Made by a program: the position numbers and the translations under genes. A DNA stretch of 64,000 nt from Alphaproteobacteria bacterium. Lineage in GTDB: Bacteria > Pseudomonadota > Alphaproteobacteria > DSM-16000 > Inquilinaceae. The DNA lies in NCBI GenBank assembly GCA_028281925.1, contig JANQIX010000030.1, positions 38,465 to 102,464 of the forward strand, read 5' to 3'. How positions within the stretch are numbered: the stretch's first letter is position 1; the number at the start of each line of letters is the position of its first letter. Positions 56,349 through 64,000 of this stretch are shown here, in pieces. Below the pieces are notes generated by a model, which had not been told where the DNA came from, made no database searches, and worked only from the letters and a program-made list of their open reading frames with translations.

Positions 56349-58148
56349 ATGCCGGCCGCGCCTCCGCTGGCCGCGCTGAGCGACGCGACGGTGCGGTTTG
56401 CCGAGCGGCCCCTATTCGCCGGCATCGACCTGAGCCTTGCGGCCGGCGACCGGGTCTGTCTGGTTGGCCGCAACGGCAGCGGCAAATCTACCTGTCTGAA
56501 GGCACTCGCGGGCCAGATCGAGCTGGACGGCGGTCTCCGTTTCGTCCAGCCCGGTGCCCGCGTCGCCTATCTGCCACAGGATCCCGATCTGGGAGATGCC
56601 GCCACAATCGCGGACTATGTGTCCATGGGCCTGCCTGAGGAGCGTCGGCACGAACGCTATCGAGTCGACGAAATCCTGGCCGCCCTGTCGCTGGACGGAT
56701 GGCGCGCGCCTACAGGCCTGTCCGGCGGGGAGGCGCGCCGCGTTTCACTGGCCCGTGCGCTGGTCGACGATCCCGACATCCTGCTCTTGGATGAGCCGAC
56801 CAACCATCTCGACCTGCCGACGATCGAGTGGATGGAGGGGCGCCTCGGCGGACATGCCGGCGCGCTTCTGATGATAAGCCATGACCGTCGCTTCCTTTCG
56901 GCGCTGGCCCGCCGGGTGCTTTGGCTCGATCGTGGCAGTCTGCGCGTGCTTGAGGCCGGGTTTTCCGACTTCGAAGACTGGTCCGAGCAAGTGTTCGCTG
57001 AAGAAGAGAAGGCGGCCCAAAGGCTGGATCGGCGTATCGCTGCCGAGACGCAGTGGTTGCGTGAGGGCCTGACGGCCAGGCGGCGTCGCAATCAAGGCCG
57101 GGTTCGGGCGTTGGCGCAGATGCGCGACGACCGCCGCCAGGCCCTGGGCAAGATGGGTGTCGCACGCCTTGACCTGTCGGAGGCGAAGCGGGGCGGCGAT
57201 CTGGCGATCGAAGCAACGGAGATCAGCAAGGCCTTCGGCGAGCGGACGGTCGTGCGGGGGTTTTCCACCCGCATCCGCCGCGGCGACCGGATCGGTGTCG
57301 TGGGCCCGAACGGCGCCGGCAAGACGACACTGGTGCGCATGCTGATCGGTACGCTTGAGCCCGACGCGGGCGCCGTGAGGGCAGGGACGGGGCTTGAGGT
57401 CGGCTACCTCGACCAGTCGCGGGATGACGTGTCCGGCACGCTGTCGCTGCGCCAGGTGTTGCTTCCTGAAGGCGGGGATATGATCTCCGTCGGCGGGCGG
57501 CCCCGCCACGTCGCCGGCTATCTGAAGGACTTCCTGTTCGATCCCGGCCGGCTGGAGGCGTCGGTGGCCAGCCTCTCCGGCGGGGAACGCAACCGCCTGA
57601 TGCTGGCCCGGCTGTTCGCCCGCCCCAGCAACCTGCTGGTGCTGGACGAACCCACCAACGACCTGGATATGGAAACCCTGGTCATGCTGGAGGACGTGCT
57701 GGGATCCTATGCCGGCACAGTGATCGTCGTCAGCCATGATCGGGAGTTTCTGGACCGCATCGTCGGCTCGATCATCGCCGTCGATGGTGATGGCGGAGTT
57801 CGCGAGTATGTCGGCGGCTATGACGACTATGTCCGCCAGCGACCACCACCGCGATCCGCGAAGCCCAAGGTCTCGGTTGGCACGTCGCGCAGTCAGCCGG
57901 TTCGGACGTCGCGAAAGCTGAGCTACGGCGATCAGCGCGAACTTGAGGCTCTGCCCGGCGAGATCGACCGCTTGACCGCCGAGATCGCGGCGCTGGAGGC
58001 GGCACTGGCCGACACGACGCTATTTGCCCGCGACCCTGGGGAATTCGACCGGGCGTCGCGCCGCCATACCGACGCGCAAGCCGCCTTGGCCCGCGCAGAA
58101 GACCGCTGGCTTGAACTCGCCCAGCGTGCAGAAGATTTGGCGGGCTGA
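56349..58148 (+). CDS. ABC-F family ATPase (Uup/EttA-type)
   Basis: This 599-aa protein has two ABC domains without membrane helices. Domain 1: Walker A GRNGSGKST (38-46), signature LSGGEARR, Walker B LLLDEPTNHLD. Domain 2: GPNGAGKTT, LSGGERNR, LLVLDEPTNDLD. A linker of about 80 residues lies between them and a Uup-like coiled-coil C-terminus (LEALPGEIDRLTAEIAALEAALAD) follows. ABC-F proteins act on the ribosome or on DNA; the coiled-coil tail favours Uup, which affects excision of transposons and ribosome function. It is co-directional with the DjlA-like gene four bases upstream. Confidence 0.93.
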   Translation: MPAAPPLAALSDATVRFAERPLFAGIDLSLAAGDRVCLVGRNGSGKSTCLKALAGQIELDGGLRFVQPGARVAYLPQDPDLGDAATIADYVSMGLPEERRHERYRVDEILAALSLDGWRAPTGLSGGEARRVSLARALVDDPDILLLDEPTNHLDLPTIEWMEGRLGGHAGALLMISHDRRFLSALARRVLWLDRGSLRVLEAGFSDFEDWSEQVFAEEEKAAQRLDRRIAAETQWLREGLTARRRRNQGRVRALAQMRDDRRQALGKMGVARLDLSEAKRGGDLAIEATEISKAFGERTVVRGFSTRIRRGDRIGVVGPNGAGKTTLVRMLIGTLEPDAGAVRAGTGLEVGYLDQSRDDVSGTLSLRQVLLPEGGDMISVGGRPRHVAGYLKDFLFDPGRLEASVASLSGGERNRLMLARLFARPSNLLVLDEPTNDLDMETLVMLEDVLGSYAGTVIVVSHDREFLDRIVGSIIAVDGDGGVREYVGGYDDYVRQRPPPRSAKPKVSVGTSRSQPVRTSRKLSYGDQRELEALPGEIDRLTAEIAALEAALADTTLFARDPGEFDRASRRHTDAQAALARAEDRWLELAQRAEDLAG

Positions 58149-58867
58149 CGCGTCCGGCTGAACTCCGGTTCGCCAATCTCGTCCCTTCATCTCTCAGGGA
58201 TCGAGTTGGTAGCGGCAAAGGTGGGTTTGAACCGCGCGCCACCGCTCTTTTTCTTATGTGTCGTTTGTATACAAACTAGTATGCATCGTAGTCCTGCGCC
58301 ACGGGTTGTTGATCGATTCCGGGCGCCGCATCCCGTCGACAGCGTCGTTTGGCGGACACTGTTGGTGCTGCTATGCGGTGTGCTGACGGCGTTGCGTTTG
58401 GCGGCGAACAACAGGTCTGGGAGATTGTAATCGGCAGTTTGATGACTGCTCTCGGAGTCACCGTGATGGTGATCCGCCGACCAAAGGCGGTCCCTGTGGG
58501 GCTACCCATCGGCTTACTGCATGTGGGTCGCCGCAACATGCGCGTGTGGCGAGATCGATTTGAGTCGAGTGCAGTGGCGTATCCGATTCTCGTTAACGGA
58601 TCGGCGCGTCGCTATGTCGACCGGAACTCTTGCCACTCTGTGCTGCGCTGCACCTTAATTTTGCCCGTTCGTATTGAAATGAAACAATGTCGGCAATTTT
58701 TGACAGATATTTTATTGTGCGGTGCCGTAGTCGGGTTTGCCCGCCGGGGAGAATTCGGTATACGGAATGAGGGCCCTTTCGCGGCCACAGAGTATACCGA
58801 CTGGACGACCGGGCGAGGTGGGACAGTGACCCAAGCAAGCGCGCGTGTGGCCGAACGGGATTTTGCG
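58149..58867. promoter_or_regulatory. 719-bp leader/promoter region with GntR-type palindromes
   Basis: GTTTGTATACAAAC at 58263-58276 is a perfect 14-bp palindrome of the TTGTATACAA type bound by FadR/GntR regulators. A second, imperfect dyad ATTCGGTATACGGAAT occupies 58753-58768, and a GTATACC half-site is near 58792. The long reading frame running through the region from 58349 lacks codon character before 58868. No other gene is supported. Confidence 0.55.
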
Positions 58868-59533
58868 ATGAGCGGCGCCGATGACCGCCGATTTGTCGGC
58901 AAGACCATCTATTCCCGTCTGAAGACAGAGATTACGTCACTGGTCCTGGAACCGGGCGCAGTGTTGTCGGAGTTGGAGACTGCAATACGCTACGATGCCA
59001 GCCGGACGCCGGTGCGCGAGGCGCTGCACCGGCTCGCCCAGGAGGGCCTGATAGAGCGCCGGGGGCGCCACTATGTCGTGCGGCAGTTCAACTGGCACGA
59101 AGTGCAGCACCTGTATGAGCTGCGAGAGGGGCTGGAGAAGGCCGCCGTGCGCTTGGCAATCGAGCGGGCAGCAGAAGACGATATCGATCGGCTGGCCGAA
59201 TTGGTGGAGCAGCAGGTTCAGGCGCGGTCGGAGGACGATACCGCGGAGTTCAACGCTCTCGACAGCGAGTTCCATATCCAGATTGCGCGCATTAGCGGCA
59301 ATCCCCTTTTGGCGGAGCAGGTCGTTCTGCTGCACGACAAGGTCAAGCTGATCCGGCGTCTGCAGTTGAGTCGCGTTGCCGGCATGGCAAAGTCGATCAG
59401 CGATCATCGGCGCATCATCGGCGCCTTGCGACGGCGCGACGTGACCACGGCCGAAGCCGAGATGAGCTATCACATGCGCTCGACGATCAGCGATTACCGC
59501 GCCGTGACGGAAGGCGACCAGGCGGCCGATTGA
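58868..59533 (+). CDS. GntR-family regulator, FCD (FadR) subfamily
   Basis: This 221-aa protein has a winged HTH at residues 10-75 (GKTIYSRLKTEITSLVLEPGAVLSELETAIRYDASRTPVREALHRLAQEGLIERRGRHYVV) and an all-helical FCD domain (LYELREGLEKAAVRLAIERA, LDSEFHIQIARISGNPLLAEQVVLLHDK, ISDHRRIIGALRRRDVTTAEAEMSYHM). The D-x-x-H-x-x-I pattern and the two later histidines can hold a metal and carboxylate effector. The longer frame from 58349 is rejected. It probably binds the TATACA palindromes upstream and regulates itself; other targets are not evident. Confidence 0.87.
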   Translation: MSGADDRRFVGKTIYSRLKTEITSLVLEPGAVLSELETAIRYDASRTPVREALHRLAQEGLIERRGRHYVVRQFNWHEVQHLYELREGLEKAAVRLAIERAAEDDIDRLAELVEQQVQARSEDDTAEFNALDSEFHIQIARISGNPLLAEQVVLLHDKVKLIRRLQLSRVAGMAKSISDHRRIIGALRRRDVTTAEAEMSYHMRSTISDYRAVTEGDQAAD

Positions 59534-59589
59534 ATGGGCCTGATCGCGCAACGGCGACCAGAAGACCGGCCCTGCGCAAGCGCGTGACG

Positions 59590-59907
59590 ATGCCTGCACA
59601 TTGGACGGCTGCGATACGGATGCTGGTGCTGGTGTTGGCCGCAGGCGTCGCGCTTTCCGCGTGGCGTGAGCTGCCGCGATTTGATGCCAGCGTTGTCATC
59701 CACGGTATCGTCCAGGCCGCAATGGTCCTCGTGATCGCGACGCCGATCGCGGGCCTCGTGTACCTTCTCGGTGGTGGGGATGAACGAGCCGGCGTTCGGG
59801 CTGCGCGGCTCTGGGCCATCGTGTCGATTGTCGTTCTGCTTCTGGTCCAATTGGCCGGATACACGCTGTTGTCCCGCTTCGCAGCACCGCCGGTGGAAGG
59901 CGGATAG
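59590..59907 (+). CDS. Small membrane protein of unknown function
   Basis: This 105-aa protein has three hydrophobic segments (AAIRMLVLVLAAGVALSAW, HGIVQAAMVLVIATPIAGLVYLLGG, ARLWAIVSIVVLLLVQLAGYTLL). DUF1634-like short proteins have the same number of helices and the G-L-V-Y-L-L-G segment, but the match is weak. The ATG at 59590 is used; the earlier TTG start at 59530 overlaps the GntR stop and adds a non-hydrophobic leader. Confidence 0.6.
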   Translation: MPAHWTAAIRMLVLVLAAGVALSAWRELPRFDASVVIHGIVQAAMVLVIATPIAGLVYLLGGGDERAGVRAARLWAIVSIVVLLLVQLAGYTLLSRFAAPPVEGG

Positions 59908-59926
59908 CCAACGTCAAGCCATCAGC

Positions 59927-61087
59927 TCAGGGCACCAGCTCAAGGTCCTGCGGCAGGCGTCCAGCGGTCGTTGCTGGGCTTTGCTGGGAACAGAGGCCGC
60001 GAAAGTCGTCGAACTGATCCCGAATGTCGGCGCCGCCGAGCGCCGCGGCCAGGCATCGCACTGGGTCGCCCCGCATCTCGAACGTGTCCATGTCCACGCG
60101 TTCGCGCATGCAGGCGAGGCACGAACTGACGGCAAAGCCATAGGTGATGCTGCGGCTGCTGCCGTTGTAGTTGATGAAGGCGTTCAGATAGCCGCTTTCC
60201 GTCCCCCGCCCGCCGCTCTCTCGCAGCACTTGGGCCATCAGTTCCAACTGGTGGCGAACGCTCTGTGCGATCTGGGCAAAGACGCGGTCCCAATGGGCAG
60301 GGTCGTCGCTTTCGCCATAGGGGACCACGCTGCTGCGAAATCCCCGCCGTTCCCGCAGGCCGTCGAAGGTGGGGCGGATGATCTGTGGGAGGCCCTGGTC
60401 CGACGTATAGCCTGTGCAATTGAACTCGCTGACGGTCAGCGGCTCCAGATAGCGGGTCTCGATCGCGGCGATGCAGGGCAGGGCCCGCACGTCCACGTCC
60501 ACCTCTTCGGCGAACTCACGACCCAGCACCAGGATGCGCTGCATCCGCTGTTCCAGATCCAGGTCCTGCCACATGGAGTTGGTGCAGTAGTGCGTTCTGA
60601 GTGCTCGGATGCAACTGCCGCCGTCGCGATGGATTTCTCCGATGGACCGGATCAGCCCGAAATCGCAAGCGGCATCGGTGCACGTGTCGTCGGACGGATC
60701 GAGAATACGGGGGTCGGTCGTAATCGGCCGCGGTGCAAGTTCCGGGTTCTCGGCAATGGCCTCGTCGGTCAGGTCGCTGTCGTCGACCTGAACGGGACGC
60801 ACGAGAGCCGCCCTGTCGGCCAGCAGAGGGGCGAGCGCGTTGGGCAGGAACGGGTTGCGCTGGCACACCGGCTGGCCACCGCGCACGCGGCAGCAGTTGA
60901 TCCCGCGGACATTCCACCCGGCGGGACACCGCAGGCCAAAGGCGGGGCTGCCCGGCGCAGGATCTTCGCCGCCCGGCGCCAGCAGCACCATCAACGCAAC
61001 GGCGACCAAGCCCAAGCCGGACGCCAGCAGCCGCGGGATCCGCCTAATGTCGCGCATGACCCGGGGGCGGCCGGCTTGTGTGGTCAT
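59927..61087 (-). CDS. Cysteine-rich exported or membrane-anchored lytic-transglycosylase-like protein
   Basis: This 386-aa protein has one N-terminal hydrophobic helix (LLASGLGLVAVALMVLLA) and then an extracytoplasmic part. CPAGWNVRGINCCRVRGGQPVC is a cysteine-rich segment found in small secreted lysozyme-like proteins. ALPCIAAIETRYLEPLTVSEFNCTGYTSDQGLPQIIRPTFDGLR looks like a goose-lysozyme/SLT core with the glutamate of A-I-E-T-R and the QGLPQI-PTF block. FAVSSCLACMRERVDM follows. About twelve cysteines suggest disulfides. The transglycosylase call rests on this core only. The gene is convergent with the small membrane gene (20-bp gap). Confidence 0.62.
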   Translation of the reverse strand: MTTQAGRPRVMRDIRRIPRLLASGLGLVAVALMVLLAPGGEDPAPGSPAFGLRCPAGWNVRGINCCRVRGGQPVCQRNPFLPNALAPLLADRAALVRPVQVDDSDLTDEAIAENPELAPRPITTDPRILDPSDDTCTDAACDFGLIRSIGEIHRDGGSCIRALRTHYCTNSMWQDLDLEQRMQRILVLGREFAEEVDVDVRALPCIAAIETRYLEPLTVSEFNCTGYTSDQGLPQIIRPTFDGLRERRGFRSSVVPYGESDDPAHWDRVFAQIAQSVRHQLELMAQVLRESGGRGTESGYLNAFINYNGSSRSITYGFAVSSCLACMRERVDMDTFEMRGDPVRCLAAALGGADIRDQFDDFRGLCSQQSPATTAGRLPQDLELVP

Positions 61088-61175
61088 CCATTCATCCTAT
61101 ATGCCCGATCGACCGTCCTACGGCCAGGGCATGCGGACCGATAGCGGCCGGCGAGACAACGCGAAGCGGTGAGGC

Positions 61176-62852
61176 ATGGTAGCGAAGCCCTGGATCAGCC
61201 AATACCCGCAGGGCATCGCGCCTGAACTGCCACCGTTACGGCACCGAAATCTGGCTGAATTCGTAAAGAGTGCTGCCCAGGAGCATGGAGATGCTCTCGC
61301 CTTCACCATGGTGCTGCCCAACGGCATGGCGTCGGGGCTCAGCTTCCTGGAGGTGGACCGGCTGAGCGATCGATTCGCCGCCTATCTTAGGGGGCCGGCC
61401 GGGCTCGCGGCAAACGACCGTGTGGCTCTTCAGATGCCGAATTGCCTGGCTTGGCCGGTCGCGGCGTTCGGCGTGCTGAAGGCTGGATGCGTGCTGGTCA
61501 ATACCAACCCGCTCTACACGCCGGATGAAACGAAGCATCAGCTTGCCGATGCCCAGGCGAAGGTGCTGGTGGCAAGCGACCTATTCGCCGACAACGCGCG
61601 GGCTGCGCTTGCCGGCGGCGGCATCCGGCGCGCCGTTCTTTCGGGGCTGGCTGACATCTTCCCCCGGCCGAAACGCTGGCTTGTGCACGGCATGCTGCGG
61701 CACGTCAGCCGGAAAGTGCCGCGGGCGGACTTCCCCCATGAACGGTTTCTTGACGCGCTGTCATCGGCGCCCGCTGATGGCGTCGATGCCGGTTCGGCGG
61801 ATCATGGGACGCTGGCACTGCTGCAGTACACAGGCGGAACGACAGGCGTGCCAAAGGGGGCGATGCTGACCCATGGCAACATCCTGTCCAACATGTTGCA
61901 GGTCTTCCAGATGATCGGCAGCAGTCTCTCCGCCGGCCGCGATGTCATGCTGACGGTCTTGCCGCTCTACCACATCTTCGCTTTCACGGTGAACCTGCTG
62001 GGCGTGTTCCATGCCGGGGTGCACAACCTTCTGATCCCGTCGCCCAGGCCTTTGACCAACCTCAAGCCAGTCTTCGCAAAGTATCCGGTGTCCCTGATGA
62101 CCGGCGTCAACACGCTTTACCGGGCGCTGGCCGCCGCGCCCTGGTTCAGCGAACGGCCACCGGCCCATTTGCGCGCCGCAGTCTCTGGAGGGATGCCGCT
62201 CGATGTGGCCGTGGCCGAGGCCTGGGCGCGTGTGACGGGTGTGGGCCTGCTGGAAGGGTACGGCATGACGGAGGCGTCGCCGATCCTCAGCCTCAACACG
62301 CTTGACGGCCGCGGGCGGCCGGGCACCGTCGGCGTTCCCGTCCCCTCCACCCAGATGCGGCTGGTGGACGACGCGGGCGTTCCCGTGGCCACCGGCGAAC
62401 CCGGCGAGATCCATGCCCGCGGGCCGCAGGTGATGCAGGGCTATTGGGGCAACGCCGACGAAACCGATAAGACGCTGGCTGACGGATGGCTGAAGACGGG
62501 CGATGTCGGCGTCTTCGACGAAGACGGGTATCTGAAGATCGTCGACCGCAGGAAGGACGTCATCATCGTCAGCGGCTTCAACGTCTATCCGGCGGAGGTT
62601 GAGGCGGCTCTCGCCAGCCATCCCGGAGTGGCCGAGGCGGGCGTGTTCAGCGTGCCGGACGCGGACACCGGCCAAGCGGTCAGAGCCCTCGTCGTCCGCA
62701 ACGATCCGGATTTGGCCGTCGAGGCCTTGCTGGACCATGCGCGCGGCAGTCTGGCCGCGTACAAGGTTCCGAAGCAGGTGGTGTTCTGCGAAGACCTGCC
62801 ACGGTCCGCCGTCGGCAAGCTGCTGCGTCAACAGCTTGCCGAGTGGCGTTGA
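61176..62852 (+). CDS. fadD: Long-chain fatty acid-CoA ligase (FadD-type AMP-binding enzyme)
   Basis: This 558-aa protein activates fatty acids through an acyl-adenylate to acyl-CoA. Motifs: P-loop YTGGTTGVPKGAMLTHGN, the AMP motif GLLEGYGMTEASPILS, GWLKTGDVGVFDEDGYLKIVDRRKDVIIVSGFNVYPAEVEA, and the C-terminal lysine in PRSAVGKLLRQQL. The N-terminal N-L-x-E-F-V and NTNPLYTPDE segments match FadD rather than AcsA. The start ATG at 61176 opens MVAKPWISQYPQGI, the usual FadD start in alphaproteobacteria. Cytosolic or membrane-associated; no other beta-oxidation gene is adjacent. Confidence 0.9.
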   Translation: MVAKPWISQYPQGIAPELPPLRHRNLAEFVKSAAQEHGDALAFTMVLPNGMASGLSFLEVDRLSDRFAAYLRGPAGLAANDRVALQMPNCLAWPVAAFGVLKAGCVLVNTNPLYTPDETKHQLADAQAKVLVASDLFADNARAALAGGGIRRAVLSGLADIFPRPKRWLVHGMLRHVSRKVPRADFPHERFLDALSSAPADGVDAGSADHGTLALLQYTGGTTGVPKGAMLTHGNILSNMLQVFQMIGSSLSAGRDVMLTVLPLYHIFAFTVNLLGVFHAGVHNLLIPSPRPLTNLKPVFAKYPVSLMTGVNTLYRALAAAPWFSERPPAHLRAAVSGGMPLDVAVAEAWARVTGVGLLEGYGMTEASPILSLNTLDGRGRPGTVGVPVPSTQMRLVDDAGVPVATGEPGEIHARGPQVMQGYWGNADETDKTLADGWLKTGDVGVFDEDGYLKIVDRRKDVIIVSGFNVYPAEVEAALASHPGVAEAGVFSVPDADTGQAVRALVVRNDPDLAVEALLDHARGSLAAYKVPKQVVFCEDLPRSAVGKLLRQQLAEWR

Positions 62853-62862
62853 GGCCGGCACC

Positions 62863-63633
62863 TCAAGGCTTTCGGCAGGTCAGCGTCCAGACGCGGTGCG
62901 GCACGGCCACCGGGTCGGCCGGAAAGCGCGCCCGCAGTATCGCGGCATGGTCTTCATCGAAGCGGGTGACGGCGTCTGCCGCTAGGCAAGCGCCGACGCC
63001 GGCGCTTGCCCGGATGCGGCCTATCCAGTCGGCATGGCTGTAGATCACGGCGGTGTCGAACGACCAAGTCTCGATATCATGGAAGCCGGCGATCGCGACA
63101 TCCGCCAGCCATGCGGGCCAGAGGCCCGTGCCGCCGCTCATCTGCCAGTTCGGGTTGTGGCGGTCGATCAGCCCTTCCGTCTCCGCCACGATGTTCCCTG
63201 GCAGCGGCAGCCAGTCGAAATGCGCGATCACCAGTCGGCCCCCGGGGCGCAGCAGCCGCCACGCCTCAGCCGCGGCGGCAGGTCGGTCGAACCAGTGCCA
63301 ACACTGGCCCGCAGCCACCACATCGAGATTGCCGGAGGGCAGCCCGGTAGCTTCCGCCGACGCTTCCACATAAGTGATCGAAACGCCCGCCTCATAGTCC
63401 AGGCGTGCCGCCTCGGCCATCAAGGCGGCCGCCCGGTCGACGCCGGTCACCCGGCAGCCGCGTCGCGCCAGACCGCGGGCCACGGTTCCGGTGCCCGTGC
63501 CGAGATCGACGACGGCCCGTCCATCGGCAACGGTGCCGTCCGCAAACAGCCGGTCGAAAAAACGGTCCGGAAAGCCGGCCCTATGTCGTCCATAGTCGGT
63601 GGCCGTACGGCCAAAATCGACGGCGAGGGTCAT
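62863..63633 (-). CDS. SAM-dependent class I methyltransferase
   Basis: This 256-aa protein has motif I VVDLGTGTGTVARGLARRG (SAM-binding glycine loop), D in GCRVTGVDRAAALM, AEATGLPSGNLDVVAAGQCWHWFDRPAAAAEAWRLLRPGGRLVIA (motifs II-III), the Methyltransf_11 pattern. The QCWHWFD block groups it with the small-molecule methyltransferases of the UbiE/Methyltransf_11 type whose substrates are often unknown. The ATG at 63633 is used; the frame also offers 63651. It is convergent with fadD (10 bp between stops). Confidence 0.87.
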   Translation of the reverse strand: MTLAVDFGRTATDYGRHRAGFPDRFFDRLFADGTVADGRAVVDLGTGTGTVARGLARRGCRVTGVDRAAALMAEAARLDYEAGVSITYVEASAEATGLPSGNLDVVAAGQCWHWFDRPAAAAEAWRLLRPGGRLVIAHFDWLPLPGNIVAETEGLIDRHNPNWQMSGGTGLWPAWLADVAIAGFHDIETWSFDTAVIYSHADWIGRIRASAGVGACLAADAVTRFDEDHAAILRARFPADPVAVPHRVWTLTCRKP

Positions 63634-63741
63634 GATGTGCCGGGCTCCCATCCCATGTCGCGTGCCTGCAGGGCGAAGAGTTGACAGCCCAATCTTGGTT
63701 GATCAATCTTGATAGATACAATCAATGTAATGGTGGTGGCC

Positions 63742-64000
63742 GTATGTCGGGTTCCGGCTTTCTCAGCGCCAAAGAGGCGGCGGCGGAACTGAATGTCAGC
63801 CTTGCCACGCTCTATGCCTATGTCAGCCGCGGCATGATCCGGTCCGAACCGGCGCGCGACAGCCGCCGGCGTCTCTACAGCGCGGACGATGTGCGAGCGC
63901 TCGTGCGCCGCAAGCAGCCGGGGGAGCCGGCCACCCGGCCGCCTCTTGACAGCGGGGAACCGGTGCTGGAAAGCGCCATCACGCTGATCCGCAACGGCGC
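63742..64000 (+). CDS. Citrate synthase with N-terminal HTH (cut by the window end)
   Basis: Reading from the ATG at 63742 gives SGSGFLSAKEAAAELNVSLATLYAYVSRGMIRSEPA, a MerR/excisionase-type helix-turn-helix, followed by RRRLYSADDVRALVRRKQPG and SGEPVLESAITLIRNG, where the citrate synthase fold begins. HTH-containing citrate synthases of about 370-400 aa are common in alphaproteobacteria and lie near methylcitrate or propionate genes. The window ends after 86 codons, so the catalytic His and Asp are not visible. Confidence 0.72.

Overview
The window reads as chromosomal DNA of a GC-rich alphaproteobacterium. A Rhodospirillales-like host is my inference. It rests on the uvrC-pgsA-moaD-moaE gene block, a RibH2-type lumazine synthase under an FMN riboswitch, a PAS_5 (PF07310) protein, a class GN sortase with its dedicated VIT/vWA target, and an Lrp-controlled ACC deaminase. 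No rRNA, tRNA, CRISPR array or prophage was seen.

Layout. Positions 1-6.2 kb hold transporters and LysR regulators (DMT, MFS), a GST, a GFA-domain protein, a PAS_5 protein, a haloalkane dehalogenase 3' remnant and a DUF427 gene. At 6.2-6.9 kb an FMN riboswitch precedes ribH2. At 7.4-10.6 kb lie a MITE-like inverted-repeat element, a complete eukaryote-type XendoU endoribonuclease fused to a lamin-tail domain, and a FAD monooxygenase. At 10.6-13.2 kb a flavin reductase and an acyl-CoA-dehydrogenase-like flavoprotein sit divergent from an HxlR regulator, with a strong palindrome between them. At 15.5-17.3 kb there is an AT-rich islet: a hairpin-rich leader, an unrecognised 323-aa gene and a convergent 92-aa gene.

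At 17.8-22.9 kb lies an amino-acid/betaine-like uptake and catabolism cluster (TetR, ABC permease, binding protein, aminotransferase, trimethyllysine-dioxygenase-like enzyme); no ABC ATPase gene is present. At 22.9-32.7 kb is housekeeping: moaE, moaD, a DUF2062 protein, pgsA, uvrC, a pteridine-reductase-like SDR with an unusual catalytic residue, a CaCA antiporter, uvrB and a lytic transglycosylase. At 33-43.3 kb follow membrane and secreted unknowns, acdS/acdR, a MurU-like nucleotidyltransferase, a GNAT, an RTX protein, and the GN sortase with its target.

At 43.6-48.5 kb an aspartate aminotransferase 5' fragment is fused in frame to a decayed IS256-family transposase. Next to it is a tight, lower-GC five-gene operon (tyrA, pheA, aromatic/aspartate aminotransferase, a two-TM beta-rich protein, and an unknown), which looks acquired. 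At 49.3-64 kb are a SprA-like protein with a degenerate HEXXH motif, a small YjfB-like protein, a secreted SUMF1-like protein, a LysR/DMT pair, a FAD-linked oxidase, a TerB-DnaJ protein, an ABC-F ATPase, a GntR regulator, a secreted lysozyme-like protein, a FadD-type ligase, a methyltransferase, and the start of an HTH-containing citrate synthase.

The strongest candidates for something new are the XendoU-lamin-tail fusion, the tyrA-pheA-aminotransferase-2TM operon beside the destroyed aspC, and the structured-leader islet at 15.7-17.3 kb. All functional calls come from reading motifs, without database searches.
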